Numbered from the stretch's first letter, positions 26,568 to 34,174 are shown. The stretch: 36,355 bases of DNA from CBFHWY01 sp965659675 (GCA_965659675.1 CBFHWY010000024.1:1-36355), one strand, 5' to 3'. Notes: generated by a model from the sequence alone, not told the origin. Program-made: numbers and translations.

Positions 26568-26609
26568 GATACTGGGGTGTGAATACTGGATGTTCCGACT
26601 GAGAATGGT

Positions 26610-26617
26610 TATTTTTG
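26610..26617 (+). promoter_or_regulatory. Promoter -7 box for the hydrolase-engB pair
   Basis: TATTTTTG fits TAnnTTTG exactly and ends 18 bases before the ATG at 26636. No -33 TTG at normal spacing is seen. Confidence 0.4.
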
Positions 26618-26635
26618 ACTGATTCAGTGTACTAG

Positions 26636-27397
26636 ATGAAAGAGGAGTTAATAACGGAAGGGAAGTTCAGTTACTTAGAAAAGGGAGAAGGGCCAGTTTT
26701 GTTGATTCTCCATGGACTCTTTGGAGCCCTCAGTAACTTTAGAGATGTCTTTGATCATTTTGCAGGGAATTATAAGGTGGTTATACCGGTGTTGCCTTTA
26801 TATGACCTCCCAGTGATCAACACCAATATCAAAGGCATATCAAATCACATTCGCGAGTTTGTTGAGTTTAAGGGATATGAGAAGGTGAACCTATTGGGGA
26901 ATTCACTGGGTGGCCACCTGGCTTTGGTTTACACGATACGAAATATGGAAAGTGTACAGAGTTTGATCTTGACAGGGAGCTCTGGGCTTTACGAAAGTGC
27001 AATGGGTGATACCTATCCCAAACGTGGCAACTACGAATACATTCGTGAAAAAGTGGAAGTTACTTTTTACGACCCTCAGAATGCTACTAAGGAACTCGTT
27101 GATGAATGCTACGATATTGTGAATGATAAAGCAAAGGCACTCAGAATACTTGCGCTTGCCAAATCAGCGATCAGACATAATGTGGGTAAAGACCTACCTA
27201 ACATGAATATTCCTGTGTGTCTCATCTGGGGAAAGAACGATACCATCACACCTCCAGATGTTGCAGAAGAATTCCATAAGCTCCTACCTGATTCTGATCT
27301 CTATTGGATAGATAAATGTGGGCATGCTGCTATGATGGAACACCCTAAGGAGTTCAACGAGCAGTTGGAAAGCTGGTTGAAGGAGAGAAACATCTGA
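26636..27397 (+). CDS. Alpha/beta hydrolase
   Basis: The 253-residue cytoplasmic-type alpha/beta-hydrolase has an oxyanion-hole HGLFG at residues 26-30, the nucleophile elbow GNSLGG with Ser90, Asp202 in WGKNDTITPP and His230 in KCGHAAMMEHP. This gives a complete catalytic triad. The fold and length fit small esterases and C-C hydrolases such as MhpC or BioH relatives; the substrate cannot be read from the sequence. It is followed one base later by engB. I recall this hydrolase-engB pair as conserved in Bacteroidota, which hints at a housekeeping role. Confidence 0.88.
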   Translation: MKEELITEGKFSYLEKGEGPVLLILHGLFGALSNFRDVFDHFAGNYKVVIPVLPLYDLPVINTNIKGISNHIREFVEFKGYEKVNLLGNSLGGHLALVYTIRNMESVQSLILTGSSGLYESAMGDTYPKRGNYEYIREKVEVTFYDPQNATKELVDECYDIVNDKAKALRILALAKSAIRHNVGKDLPNMNIPVCLIWGKNDTITPPDVAEEFHKLLPDSDLYWIDKCGHAAMMEHPKEFNEQLESWLKERNI

Positions 27398-27398
27398 T

Positions 27399-28019
27399 AT
27401 GATGCGCATCCTTCAGGCGGAGTTCGAGAAGAGTAGCGCCAAACTTTCTGAATGTCCAAAAAGCAAACTACCAGAATTTGCTTTTATCGGCCGAAGTAAT
27501 GTAGGCAAGTCAAGTTTGATCAACCAACTTTGTCGACGTAAATCCCTAGCAAAGACTTCTTCCACTCCGGGAAAGACCCAGTTGATCAATCACTTTCAGC
27601 TACGTACAGACCATTCAGCTTTTGAGGATATCTATTTTGTTGATCTGCCCGGATATGGATACGCTAAAACCTCTAAAGACACCAGAAAAGGCTTTACTCC
27701 TCTGATCACCAATTACACTGAAGCTTCGGAGTCACTGGTAAATCTGTTTTTGCTTTTAGATATAAGACATGTAGATCAAAAGATCGATCGTGAGTTCATA
27801 GAATTCCTCGGTTTGAAAGAGATCCCGTTTAGTATCGTGCTTACCAAAGCAGATAAGCTGAGTAGAAATAAACAACAGCAAGCTCGTGCGAGCTTGAGTC
27901 GCCAACTAAAACGAGACTGGGAAGAGGTACCTCCGATCTTTATTACGAGCTCTCTTCAGAAAGAAGGGCAGGATGATCTGATCAGCTTCATTGAAGAGGT
28001 GCTCAACAGTATGGCATAA
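27399..28019 (+). CDS. engB: Ribosome biogenesis GTPase EngB (YsxC/YihA)
   Basis: EngB is a small essential-type GTPase that acts in assembly of the large ribosomal subunit. The 206 residues contain the G1 P-loop GRSNVGKSS (31-39), the G2 region SSTPGKTQLINHF, G3 DLPGYGYAK, G4 TKADK and G5 ITSS. ATG 27399 or the directly following ATG at 27402 may be the start. A hairpin terminator lies just after the stop. Confidence 0.96.
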   Translation: MMRILQAEFEKSSAKLSECPKSKLPEFAFIGRSNVGKSSLINQLCRRKSLAKTSSTPGKTQLINHFQLRTDHSAFEDIYFVDLPGYGYAKTSKDTRKGFTPLITNYTEASESLVNLFLLLDIRHVDQKIDREFIEFLGLKEIPFSIVLTKADKLSRNKQQQARASLSRQLKRDWEEVPPIFITSSLQKEGQDDLISFIEEVLNSMA

Positions 28020-28042
28020 AAAAACCCCGATCTCTCGGGGTT
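28018..28042 (-). terminator. Intrinsic terminator between convergent engB and tonB
   Basis: A perfect 8-base stem AACCCCGA/TCGGGGTT (28023-28030, 28035-28042) with loop TCTC is flanked on the left by seven A (28018-28024). Read on the minus strand this is a GC-rich hairpin followed by a U run, a textbook terminator for the tonB transcript. Read on the plus strand the trailing sequence is only moderately U-rich, so it may also end engB less efficiently. Confidence 0.85.
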
Positions 28043-28069
28043 CTATAAATTTCTTGATTCTGGATGGCT

Positions 28070-28741
28070 TTATCTAAGCACGAAACGTATAGGTAAATTG
28101 TATTGCACGCGAACCGCTTTACCCCGTTGCTTACCAGGTTTCCATTTCGGCATGGCCTGCACTACACGAACCGCTTCTTCATCACATCCACCGCCGATTC
28201 CACGTAGCACACGAACACCAGAAACACTTCCGTCTTCTTTTACTACGAAGGTGACGAATACCGTACCAGTGATCCCAGCATCTTTTGCCATCGCTGGATA
28301 TTTGATATTCTCTCCGAGATACTTGAATAAGGCTCCTTCACCACCAGGGAAACTAGGCATGTCCTCAACAATGGTGAAGATCTCAGGCTCTTCGTATTCT
28401 TCTTCTTCAACTACGATAGGCTCGATCTCCATGTTCTCATCCATCTCCGTATCCTCGATCTCGATTTCCTCTTCGATCTCTTCATCGTCTTCCACGATCT
28501 CCAAAATGGTTGTTTTTGGTGGTGGTGGAGGAGGTGGAGGAGGTGGTTGTTGCTGTGTGATCGGAATCATCTCCTCTTCCTCGATGTCGAGGTTCAGCTG
28601 TCCGAGATTAGCGGCAGAACGCTCAAATTGCGCCCATTCGAAAGCGATCAGAATGAAAGCAAGAGCTCCCAACAAGCCAATCGTGAAGAGCATCCCCCTC
28701 TTCTTTTCGATATCTACTTCTGGATTCTTTTTTGGTTCCAT
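28070..28741 (-). CDS. TonB-family energy transducer
   Basis: TonB transduces proton-motive force from ExbBD to outer-membrane receptors. The 223-residue protein has a short cytoplasmic N-terminus, one membrane helix (residues about 15-35, GMLFTIGLLGALAFILIAFE) and a proline-rich stretch of ten Pro near residues 67-76. An acidic Glu/Ile/Val periplasmic spacer follows. The C-terminal TonB domain contains FPGGEGALFKYLGENIKYP, GITGTVFVTFVVKEDGSV, GGGCDEEAVRVVQAMPKWKPG and YNLPIRFVL. It lacks ExbB/ExbD neighbours here. It lies 39 bases after gcvH and probably shares its transcript. Confidence 0.92.
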   Translation of the reverse strand: MEPKKNPEVDIEKKRGMLFTIGLLGALAFILIAFEWAQFERSAANLGQLNLDIEEEEMIPITQQQPPPPPPPPPPKTTILEIVEDDEEIEEEIEIEDTEMDENMEIEPIVVEEEEYEEPEIFTIVEDMPSFPGGEGALFKYLGENIKYPAMAKDAGITGTVFVTFVVKEDGSVSGVRVLRGIGGGCDEEAVRVVQAMPKWKPGKQRGKAVRVQYNLPIRFVLR

Positions 28742-28780
28742 GTTCTTTTTTACTCTTTTAACTCAAAGATCAAGCCGCTT

Positions 28781-29158
28781 TTAGCCGATGAGATCTTTAT
28801 AAGCGGAGGCATCCAGGAGATCATCAAGCTGAGAAGTATCACTCATCTTGACTTTGATCATCCAGCCTTTGTCATATGGATGATCGTTTACTGTTTCGGG
28901 ACTGTCCTCTAGATCTGAATTGAAAGCAGTGATCTCGCCACTTAAAGGCATGAATAGATCAGAAACAGTTTTCACCGCTTCGATCGTTCCAAAGACCTCT
29001 TCCTGATCAAGACTCTCTCCCTCAGTTTCAATCTCCACATATACAATATCTCCTAATTCACCCTGCGCGAAGTCGGTAATTCCAATAACCGCTGTGTCTC
29101 CTTCAATGCGAACCCACTCGTGGTCCTTCGTGTACTTTAATTCCTCTGGAATATTCAT
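28781..29158 (-). CDS. gcvH: Glycine cleavage system H protein
   Basis: GcvH is the lipoylated carrier that shuttles the aminomethyl group between the P, T and L proteins of glycine cleavage. The 125 residues show the full family pattern: LKYTKDHEWVRIEGDTAVIGITDFAQ, LGDIVYVEI, and FGTIEAVKTVSDLFMPLSG, in which Lys63 is the lipoylation site. The C-terminal part is NDHPYDKGWMIKVKM. None of the other glycine cleavage genes are in the window, as is usual when gcvH is stand-alone. Confidence 0.97.
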   Translation of the reverse strand: MNIPEELKYTKDHEWVRIEGDTAVIGITDFAQGELGDIVYVEIETEGESLDQEEVFGTIEAVKTVSDLFMPLSGEITAFNSDLEDSPETVNDHPYDKGWMIKVKMSDTSQLDDLLDASAYKDLIG

Positions 29159-29176
29159 TCGAGTTAAGCTTTGCTA

Positions 29177-29184
29177 CAAATATA
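29177..29184 (-). promoter_or_regulatory. Promoter -7 box for gcvH
   Basis: On the minus strand TATATTTG matches TAnnTTTG exactly, 18 bases before the gcvH start. The nearest TTG upstream is at 27 bases spacing, longer than usual, so the -33 element is uncertain. Confidence 0.5.
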
Positions 29185-29227
29185 AAAGAATCGACCTGCT
29201 AACATAACAGGCAACAAACATTTAAAA

Positions 29228-29845
29228 CTAGTTATCCGCAACCACTTCTTTTACCTCGGGTAGCATCTTTGCGAAGATGTTCTGTATGCCGTTCTTTAAG
29301 GTGATTGTGGAGGAAGGGCATCCATTACAAGCGCCCCTTAAACTAAGCGTAAGTTTACCATCAGCATACGAACGGAATAGAATATTACCTCCGTCACTTT
29401 CAACTGCCGGCTTCACATACTCATCGAGTATTTGAATGATCTGCGTTTCGATATCTGTTTGGGGCTCACTATGGCTGACCACTTCATTGGGTAGTTCATC
29501 GTTCGACGTGATCTCTTGAGGAAGCTCATCTTCCTTGACCACTGGGTGGCCTGTTACAATGTAATTATAGATGAATTCTCTCAACTCATGAAAAACATCA
29601 TTCCAGTCAATGCCGTCTGCTTTTGAGAGTGATAGAAAGTTCCCGCTGAAGTAGACTTTAGTGATGAATGGAAAACTGAAAAGTCGCGCAGCCAATGGAA
29701 AGGCATTCAGATCATCATCCGGGCCTACCTCATAACTCTTATCATCTGGAATTAGCATGATATTTGCAACGAACTTCATGATAGCAGGATTAGGCGTACT
29801 TTCTGCGTAAATATTTAATGGAATTTTCTTCTCTTTAACTGACAT
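29228..29845 (-). CDS. Nfu-type iron-sulfur scaffold/carrier protein
   Basis: The product has 205 residues and two domains. Residues 10-95 form an Nfu N-terminal domain (IYAESTPNPAIMKFVANIML, then FPLAARLFSFPFITKVYFSG). After an acidic linker, residues 130-205 form the NifU C-terminal domain with the Fe-S-binding CxxC at Cys173 and Cys176 (GACNGCPSSTITLKNGIQ). Proteins of this architecture hold or deliver 4Fe-4S clusters to target enzymes. It is followed by gcvH after 69 bases with a separate promoter box between them. Confidence 0.93.
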   Translation of the reverse strand: MSVKEKKIPLNIYAESTPNPAIMKFVANIMLIPDDKSYEVGPDDDLNAFPLAARLFSFPFITKVYFSGNFLSLSKADGIDWNDVFHELREFIYNYIVTGHPVVKEDELPQEITSNDELPNEVVSHSEPQTDIETQIIQILDEYVKPAVESDGGNILFRSYADGKLTLSLRGACNGCPSSTITLKNGIQNIFAKMLPEVKEVVADN

Positions 29846-29881
29846 AGAATAAGTCTATTAATTTCCTTTTATCGAATCACT

Positions 29882-29890
29882 TACCTTTGC
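29882..29890 (+). promoter_or_regulatory. Promoter -7 box abutting the Cys/His protein gene
   Basis: TACCTTTGC matches the Bacteroidota -7 consensus and is identical to the box upstream of etfB. It ends only 7 bases before the ATG at 29898, so the mRNA would be leaderless or nearly so. A TTA at 29858-29860 lies 21 bases upstream as a weak -33 candidate. Confidence 0.45.
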
Positions 29891-29897
29891 AAAGCAA

Positions 29898-30281
29898 ATG
29901 AAAAAAGTATTGACATCCGCGTTAAGTGTTTTTATGGCACTCATGCTTGTGATCACGAGCAGTGGAATGTCTGTTTCTTTCATGCGCTGTCATTTTAGTG
30001 GCAAAACCATAATCGGAGCGCAATGCGAAGCGCATTCATCTGATCAACAAAAGGCCAATCCTATAGTTCATCAATCTTGTTGTGATACCGGAAGTTTTGA
30101 TCTGAACGTCAAACTAGGTACAGAAAAAGAATTGGAGATTGAACAGGTATTGGCCCCTGTGCTTTTTAGTATTCAACTTCCAATACTAAGCTTTAGCGTC
30201 AATCAACCTGGCCTATCTAAGCTGGGTGACTATATTCCTTTTCACCCTGAGCTATCTGTGCTTCAGGTATTCAGACTTTGA
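29898..30281 (+). CDS. Small secreted Cys/His-rich protein (HYC_CC_PP-like)
   Basis: The 127-residue protein has a signal peptide (KKVLTSALSVFMALMLVI). Its mature part contains FMRCHFSGK (Cys31, His32), QCEAH (Cys43, His46) and HQSCCDTG (His58, Cys61, Cys62). This layout resembles the small Bacteroidota family known as HYC_CC_PP, found beside TonB receptors and heavy-metal-associated proteins. The classical H-Y-C motif is replaced by R-C-H here, so the assignment is tentative. The Cys and His residues suggest metal binding in the periplasm. It starts the receptor-HMA gene set and is 52 bases from the receptor gene. Confidence 0.65.
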   Translation: MKKVLTSALSVFMALMLVITSSGMSVSFMRCHFSGKTIIGAQCEAHSSDQQKANPIVHQSCCDTGSFDLNVKLGTEKELEIEQVLAPVLFSIQLPILSFSVNQPGLSKLGDYIPFHPELSVLQVFRL

Positions 30282-30333
30282 GAAAGCGGCGAAACACACG
30301 CAAGCTATTATCTCATTTAAATTTTAAAGTCTG

Positions 30334-32535
30334 ATGAAAACATTAATATCACTTTTATTTCTTTCTATAACGCTTTCAGCATTCTCGCAGCTGGAAGGTT
30401 ATGTTTACAGCAAACAGGATCAAAAACCACTCGCTTACGCCAATATTTGGTGGCTGAATACAACTAAAGGGGTGAGCAGTGATGTTGAGGGCTATTTTAA
30501 ACTTGAGTATCCCAAGGAGTTCCCAGCGAAATTGGTCGTTCAATTTATTGGCTACAATAATGATACGATATCCTTTGACCGGGCCGAACAAACAAATATT
30601 CGCGTTGAGCTGAATTTGAGCACACTGTCAGAGGTGGAGATCGAAGAGCAGCAATTCACAAGCAGAATGAATATGAAGTCGGCCTATTTTCAGGAAGATA
30701 TCTCAGAACATGAGTTGGAAAAGGCGGCATGTTGCAATCTTTCAGAGAGCTTCGAGACGAACTCTAGCGTTGATATGTCTTTTACAGACGCGGTCACCGG
30801 TATCAAGCGAATTCAAATGCTGGGCCTTGATGGAGCATATACCTTAATTCAGTTTGAAAACTTACCTCATGTTCGGGGGGTTACAGCAAATACTGGCTTG
30901 AGTTATATTCCAGGAAATTGGATCCAAAGTTTGCAATTGATCAAAGGAACGGGCAGCGTGGTGAATGGATATGAGAGTATCACGGGTCATATTAATCTTG
31001 AATATCGCAAACCAGACGCTAAAAAAGAACGGCTCTTCTTTAATGTGTACTCAAACCTCATGGGGAGGCTTGAAGCAAATGCCTACGCCCGACAGAGGCT
31101 GAATAAGAAATGGTCAACCATGATCTTTGCGAACCTGCACACGATCGCTTTGCATAATGATCACAATTCAGATGGATTTTTAGACATGCCTTTGGAAGAA
31201 GGAGTAACGGTATTTAATCGCTGGAAATACAGACACGAGCGTTTGGCAATGCAATTTGGGTTCACTGGCCTTACTGATACTAAAAGAGGAGGTCAGGTCT
31301 TTGAGAATGTGGAAAGGGCCAATCTTTATAGGTATGACAAACAAACCCGTCGCATCGAAGGCTTTTTTAAGTCAGGCTTGACCTTCCCGGAACACAATGA
31401 AAGAAGTACAGCTATTCTTTTGAGAGGGCGGTATCACGACGAGGATGGGATCATCGGAACAAGAGACTATGTTTCGAGAGAAAGCTTCTTCCACGCAAAC
31501 TATATTTTTCAGGATGCAATCGGTAAAGAGAAGGATGGAGTTGAAAATAAATTGCGCGTAGGTGCTAGCTATCTCTATGATGAAACACTACAGTCTCTGG
31601 ATGATATGGCAGTAGACAGAGTAGAAAGTGTTCCAGGAGTATTTGGGGAATTAAGTTTTAATGAGGAGTTCTCTTATTCTGCTGTGCTTGGTGTCCGCAC
31701 AGACTTTCACAATCTTTATGGTACAAGAGTGAGTCCAAGGGCACATCTTAAATACTATTTCCCAACGCGAACGGTAGCTCGATTGGCCATTGGGAAAGGC
31801 TTTCGCGCACCAAATCCTTTTTCAGAATACCAAAGTGGGCTGATCAGTTCACGTCAAGTGATCTTGAGTCCTGAACTTCAGGCCGAATCAGCCTGGAACG
31901 GTGGCCTGGCGCTGACACAGAATTTCTTCTTCTTGAACAGAGACGCAAGTTTGAGTGTAGATGTGTTTCACACAAGATTTGAGAGCCAGCTGGTTGCCGA
32001 TTTCGAGGATAAGGATCTTTTAGTGTTCTCCAACCTTCAGGGTAGATCATATTCAACTGCTGTTCAGGCTGAATGGAGTTTTACTCCACTTGAGCGCTTT
32101 GATGTGAAGACCTCCGCAAAATATTATGACGTACGTGTTACCTATTCAGGTGAACTAAAGCGAAAACCGATGGTTCCAGTTTACAGAGGCTTGTTAAACC
32201 TGGCATATCGTACGAAGAATGAAAAGTGGAAATGGGATGCAACGGGACAGCTTGTAGGTCAGGCCCGACTGGCATCAACGGCAGGAAATTCAGCTGAGAA
32301 TGTCAGAGCCGAGGAATCGGATGTATATTATCTTTTAAATTCGCAAATAAGAAGAGATGCAGAGCGTTTTGAGATTTACGCCGGCGTTGAAAATATTCTG
32401 GACTTTAAACAAAAAGATGCCATCATTGACCCAGACAACCCTTTTGGCAATGAATTTGATGCATCAATGGTATGGGGTCCGGTAAACGGAAGAGTCATTT
32501 ATTTAGGTATTAATTTAAAATTGTTCAAACCATGA
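30334..32535 (+). CDS. TonB-dependent receptor, probable metal (copper-type) transport
   Basis: This outer-membrane receptor has 733 residues. Residues 1-19 are a signal peptide. Residues 20-95 form a carboxypeptidase-regulatory-like domain (LEGYVYSKQDQKPLAYANI). A plug domain follows, with EKAACCNLSESFETNSSVD (Cys133-Cys134), DAVTGIKRIQMLGLDGAY, then GTGSVVNGYESITGHINLEY. The rest is the beta-barrel, ending GRVIYLGINLKLF with a terminal aromatic-rich strand. I recognise the CCNLSESFETN signature from receptors paired with heavy-metal-associated domain proteins. Energy would come from a TonB/ExbBD complex; a TonB gene is 1.6 kb away but on the opposite strand. The stop overlaps the HMA gene by 4 bases. 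Confidence 0.88.
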   Translation: MKTLISLLFLSITLSAFSQLEGYVYSKQDQKPLAYANIWWLNTTKGVSSDVEGYFKLEYPKEFPAKLVVQFIGYNNDTISFDRAEQTNIRVELNLSTLSEVEIEEQQFTSRMNMKSAYFQEDISEHELEKAACCNLSESFETNSSVDMSFTDAVTGIKRIQMLGLDGAYTLIQFENLPHVRGVTANTGLSYIPGNWIQSLQLIKGTGSVVNGYESITGHINLEYRKPDAKKERLFFNVYSNLMGRLEANAYARQRLNKKWSTMIFANLHTIALHNDHNSDGFLDMPLEEGVTVFNRWKYRHERLAMQFGFTGLTDTKRGGQVFENVERANLYRYDKQTRRIEGFFKSGLTFPEHNERSTAILLRGRYHDEDGIIGTRDYVSRESFFHANYIFQDAIGKEKDGVENKLRVGASYLYDETLQSLDDMAVDRVESVPGVFGELSFNEEFSYSAVLGVRTDFHNLYGTRVSPRAHLKYYFPTRTVARLAIGKGFRAPNPFSEYQSGLISSRQVILSPELQAESAWNGGLALTQNFFFLNRDASLSVDVFHTRFESQLVADFEDKDLLVFSNLQGRSYSTAVQAEWSFTPLERFDVKTSAKYYDVRVTYSGELKRKPMVPVYRGLLNLAYRTKNEKWKWDATGQLVGQARLASTAGNSAENVRAEESDVYYLLNSQIRRDAERFEIYAGVENILDFKQKDAIIDPDNPFGNEFDASMVWGPVNGRVIYLGINLKLFKP

Positions 32536-32864
32536 GAATTGTTGTGCTAATAGCGTTTCTAGGACTTAGCTTGTCTGCAAGCGCAGGAAAATACGAGAAG
32601 GTCACCATTCAAACATCTGCCATTTGCGAAATGTGCAAGGATGCTTTGGAGTCTGCTTTTGAAGACAAAGAGGGAATAGTTTACAGCAACCTAAACCTTC
32701 AGAATAAGAAGATAAAGGTGAAATACGATCCTGAACTTATCACCGAGACTCAGATCAAGGAGATCATAAGCAAAACCGGCTACGATGCGGATGATATGAA
32801 AGCGGATAAAGAAGCCTATTCCAATCTTGCAAAATGCTGTCAGAAGGATGGCGAATGCAAATGA
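32532..32864 (+). CDS. Periplasmic heavy-metal-associated (HMA) domain protein
   Basis: The 110-residue protein begins with a signal peptide (RIVVLIAFLGLSLSASA), so unlike cytoplasmic CopZ it is exported. Residues 22-90 form an HMA ferredoxin-like fold with the metal-binding CEMC at Cys32 and Cys35 and the pattern KIKVKYDPELITETQIKEIISKTGYDA. The short tail AKCCQKDGECK adds Cys102, Cys103 and Cys109. It overlaps the receptor stop by 4 bases and is presumably translated with it. A copper(I) or similar soft-metal carrier is the best guess; the metal is not proven. Confidence 0.85.
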   Translation: MRIVVLIAFLGLSLSASAGKYEKVTIQTSAICEMCKDALESAFEDKEGIVYSNLNLQNKKIKVKYDPELITETQIKEIISKTGYDADDMKADKEAYSNLAKCCQKDGECK

Positions 32865-33367
32865 TCAAGTCTTTAAGAGGCTTTACGCCCAGCTTGGGAT
32901 CGGATTGTTACGTTGCTGAAAATGCTACGATCGTTGGAGACGTAGTCTCGGGTGATCAATGTAGTTTTTGGTTTAACTCTGTTGTTCGTGGCGATGTGAA
33001 TAGCATTCGCCTCGGCAACAAGGTGAATGTGCAAGACGGAGCGGTAATTCATTGTACTTACGAGCGCGCCGCTACAGACATTGGAAATGATGTTTCCATT
33101 GGTCATAATGCATTGATACATGGCTGCAAAATACACGATCGTGTTCTTGTTGGAATGGGGGCTATAGTGATGGATCATGCGGTTATCGAGCCCGAGGTGC
33201 TGATAGCAGCGGGTAGTGTGGTCCTTGAAAACGCCCATTTGGAGTCTGGTTTCCTTTATGCAGGTACACCGGCAAAAAAAATAAAGGCCCTTGACAAGGA
33301 CCTTTTTGAAGGAGAAGTATTGCGCATAGCAAATAACTATGTCAAATATTCTTCCTGGTATAAATAA
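32861..33367 (+). CDS. Gamma-carbonic-anhydrase-like left-handed beta-helix protein
   Basis: The 168-residue protein is built of hexapeptide repeats, as in the gamma-carbonic anhydrase/PaaY/CaiE group. The three zinc-ligand histidines are His64 (GAVIHCTY), His82 (SIGHNALIH) and His87 (LIHGC). RGDVNSIRLGNKVNVQDG is the typical trimer-interface region. Activity is unproven, since many family members have no carbonic anhydrase activity. An upstream start at 32834 would overlap the HMA gene by 31 bases; the ATG at 32861 gives the common ATGA overlap and the family-like N-terminus MIKSLRGFTP. A hairpin terminator follows. Confidence 0.9.
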   Translation: MIKSLRGFTPSLGSDCYVAENATIVGDVVSGDQCSFWFNSVVRGDVNSIRLGNKVNVQDGAVIHCTYERAATDIGNDVSIGHNALIHGCKIHDRVLVGMGAIVMDHAVIEPEVLIAAGSVVLENAHLESGFLYAGTPAKKIKALDKDLFEGEVLRIANNYVKYSSWYK

Positions 33368-33391
33368 AAAAACCCCGATCACTCGGGGTTT
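33366..33391. terminator. Bidirectional intrinsic terminator
   Basis: A 9-base stem AAACCCCGA/TCGGGGTTT (33370-33378, 33383-33391) with loop TCAC lies between the convergent gamma-carbonic-anhydrase-like gene and the acidic lipoprotein gene. An A run on the left gives a U tract for minus-strand transcription. The stem is the same as that at 28023-28042. Confidence 0.85.
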
Positions 33392-33416
33392 GAAATCTTT
33401 ATGATAAAGAGATGAA

Positions 33417-33707
33417 TTACTCCATTCCTTCTTCTGAAGCTTCTTCAGCTGGAGCTTCGTCTCCACCTTCCATAGCTTCCTCAGCAGGAGCTTCTTCTCC
33501 GCCTTCCATTGCTTCTTCAGCAGGTGCTTCCTCTTCGGTGGCTTCTTCAGCAGGAGCTTCCTCAGCTTCTCCTTCGTCCATCATTTCGGTTACTTCTGCT
33601 TCAGCTTCATCTTGTGCAGCAGCTTTATCTTCTGTGCTAGCTCCACCTCCACATGCTTGTAGAAGAAACATTCCAGCAACTAGGGCAAATGCAAATAGTT
33701 TTTTCAT
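33417..33707 (-). CDS. Small acidic repeat lipoprotein
   Basis: The 96-residue protein has a lipoprotein signal (KKLFAFALVAGMFLLQAC) with Cys19 as the acylation site, followed by GGGAS. The remainder consists almost only of Glu, Ala, Pro, Met and Gly, with a repeated unit of about 12 residues, EEAPAEEAMEGG, in at least two clean copies and flanking degenerate ones. I recognise no domain. It is probably an abundant, disordered, highly negative periplasmic or surface lipoprotein. It is divergent from the TM2-like gene and has its own -7 box. Confidence 0.8.
   Translation of the reverse strand: MKKLFAFALVAGMFLLQACGGGASTEDKAAAQDEAEAEVTEMMDEGEAEEAPAEEATEEEAPAEEAMEGGEEAPAEEAMEGGDEAPAEEASEEGME
33418..33560 (-). 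repeat. 36-bp coding tandem repeat in the acidic lipoprotein
   Basis: Copies of a 36-base unit encoding EEAPAEEAMEGG and its variants (DEAPAEEASEEG, EEAPAEEATE) run through the 3' half of the gene. In-frame units of this kind can expand or contract between strains. Confidence 0.7.
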
Positions 33708-33746
33708 TTTTCTTTTAGTTTGTTGAATTAGTTGAATCGTTCAGGA

Positions 33747-33754
33747 CAAATGTA
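33747..33754 (-). promoter_or_regulatory. Promoter -7 box for the acidic lipoprotein gene
   Basis: On the minus strand TACATTTG matches TAnnTTTG exactly, 39 bases before the ATG. It overlaps the first codons of the divergent TM2-like gene at 33750. Confidence 0.5.
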
Positions 33755-34121
33755 TATAAATTTAAAGAAAGCCTGTCTTATCCCTTTATTGCTGCTGTTT
33801 CTAGGTGTAGAAGTGAAGGCTATGGACAACATGGAAACCGAAACGATTCCTTCTATACTTAAACTCGATAGTGCAATCTCAAAAACAGGCAAATGGAAAA
33901 CAAAACTCGCTGCAGTGGGCCTTGCCCTGAGCTTGGGGCCTTTTGGAGTGCATAGAATTTATTTAGGTACCAGCACTTTTGTGCCGATCGCCTATACGGT
34001 AACGCTCGGTGGAGGATTGGGCATCCTGCCGGTTTTAGACATAATCACAATCTTACTTACCCGCGATCTGGATAAACTGATCGATCATCAGGGAATGTTT
34101 CTTTTCCTTCCCGACGATTAG
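33750..34121 (+). CDS. TM2-domain-like membrane protein
   Basis: The 123-residue protein starts with a hydrophobic segment (LKKACLIPLLLLFLGVEVKA) that may be a signal peptide, then a polar stretch. The TM2-like part follows: LALSLGPFGVHRIYLGT, then ITLxGGxG-type turns (VTLGGGLGILPVLDIITIL) and a short polar tail. The pairing of a GxxGxHRxYLG motif with a Gly-rich second helix and an Asp in DII is the TM2 signature. Function is unknown. An in-frame TTG at 33732 would add six residues, but the ATG at 33750 precedes a better signal-like sequence. Confidence 0.75.
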   Translation: MYINLKKACLIPLLLLFLGVEVKAMDNMETETIPSILKLDSAISKTGKWKTKLAAVGLALSLGPFGVHRIYLGTSTFVPIAYTVTLGGGLGILPVLDIITILLTRDLDKLIDHQGMFLFLPDD

Positions 34122-34174
34122 TTTTACTCTACTGTGAGGGTAAAATCTTATGGGTTCTGAATTGTAACCCCTCT

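Noticed and set aside
26461..26580. Possible DnaA boxes or replication origin in the mraZ upstream region
   Set aside because: Only TTATCAACA-like one-mismatch sites are seen, without clustering or origin-associated genes.
28098..28784. Plus-strand frame of 228 codons opposite the TonB gene
   Set aside because: Its Gly and Ser runs are the complement of the TonB proline and Glu codons; the TonB domain on the minus strand is clear.
33412..33726. Plus-strand Ser/Ala-rich frame opposite the acidic lipoprotein
   Set aside because: It is the complement of the Glu/Ala repeat, whereas the minus strand has a proper lipoprotein signal and promoter box.
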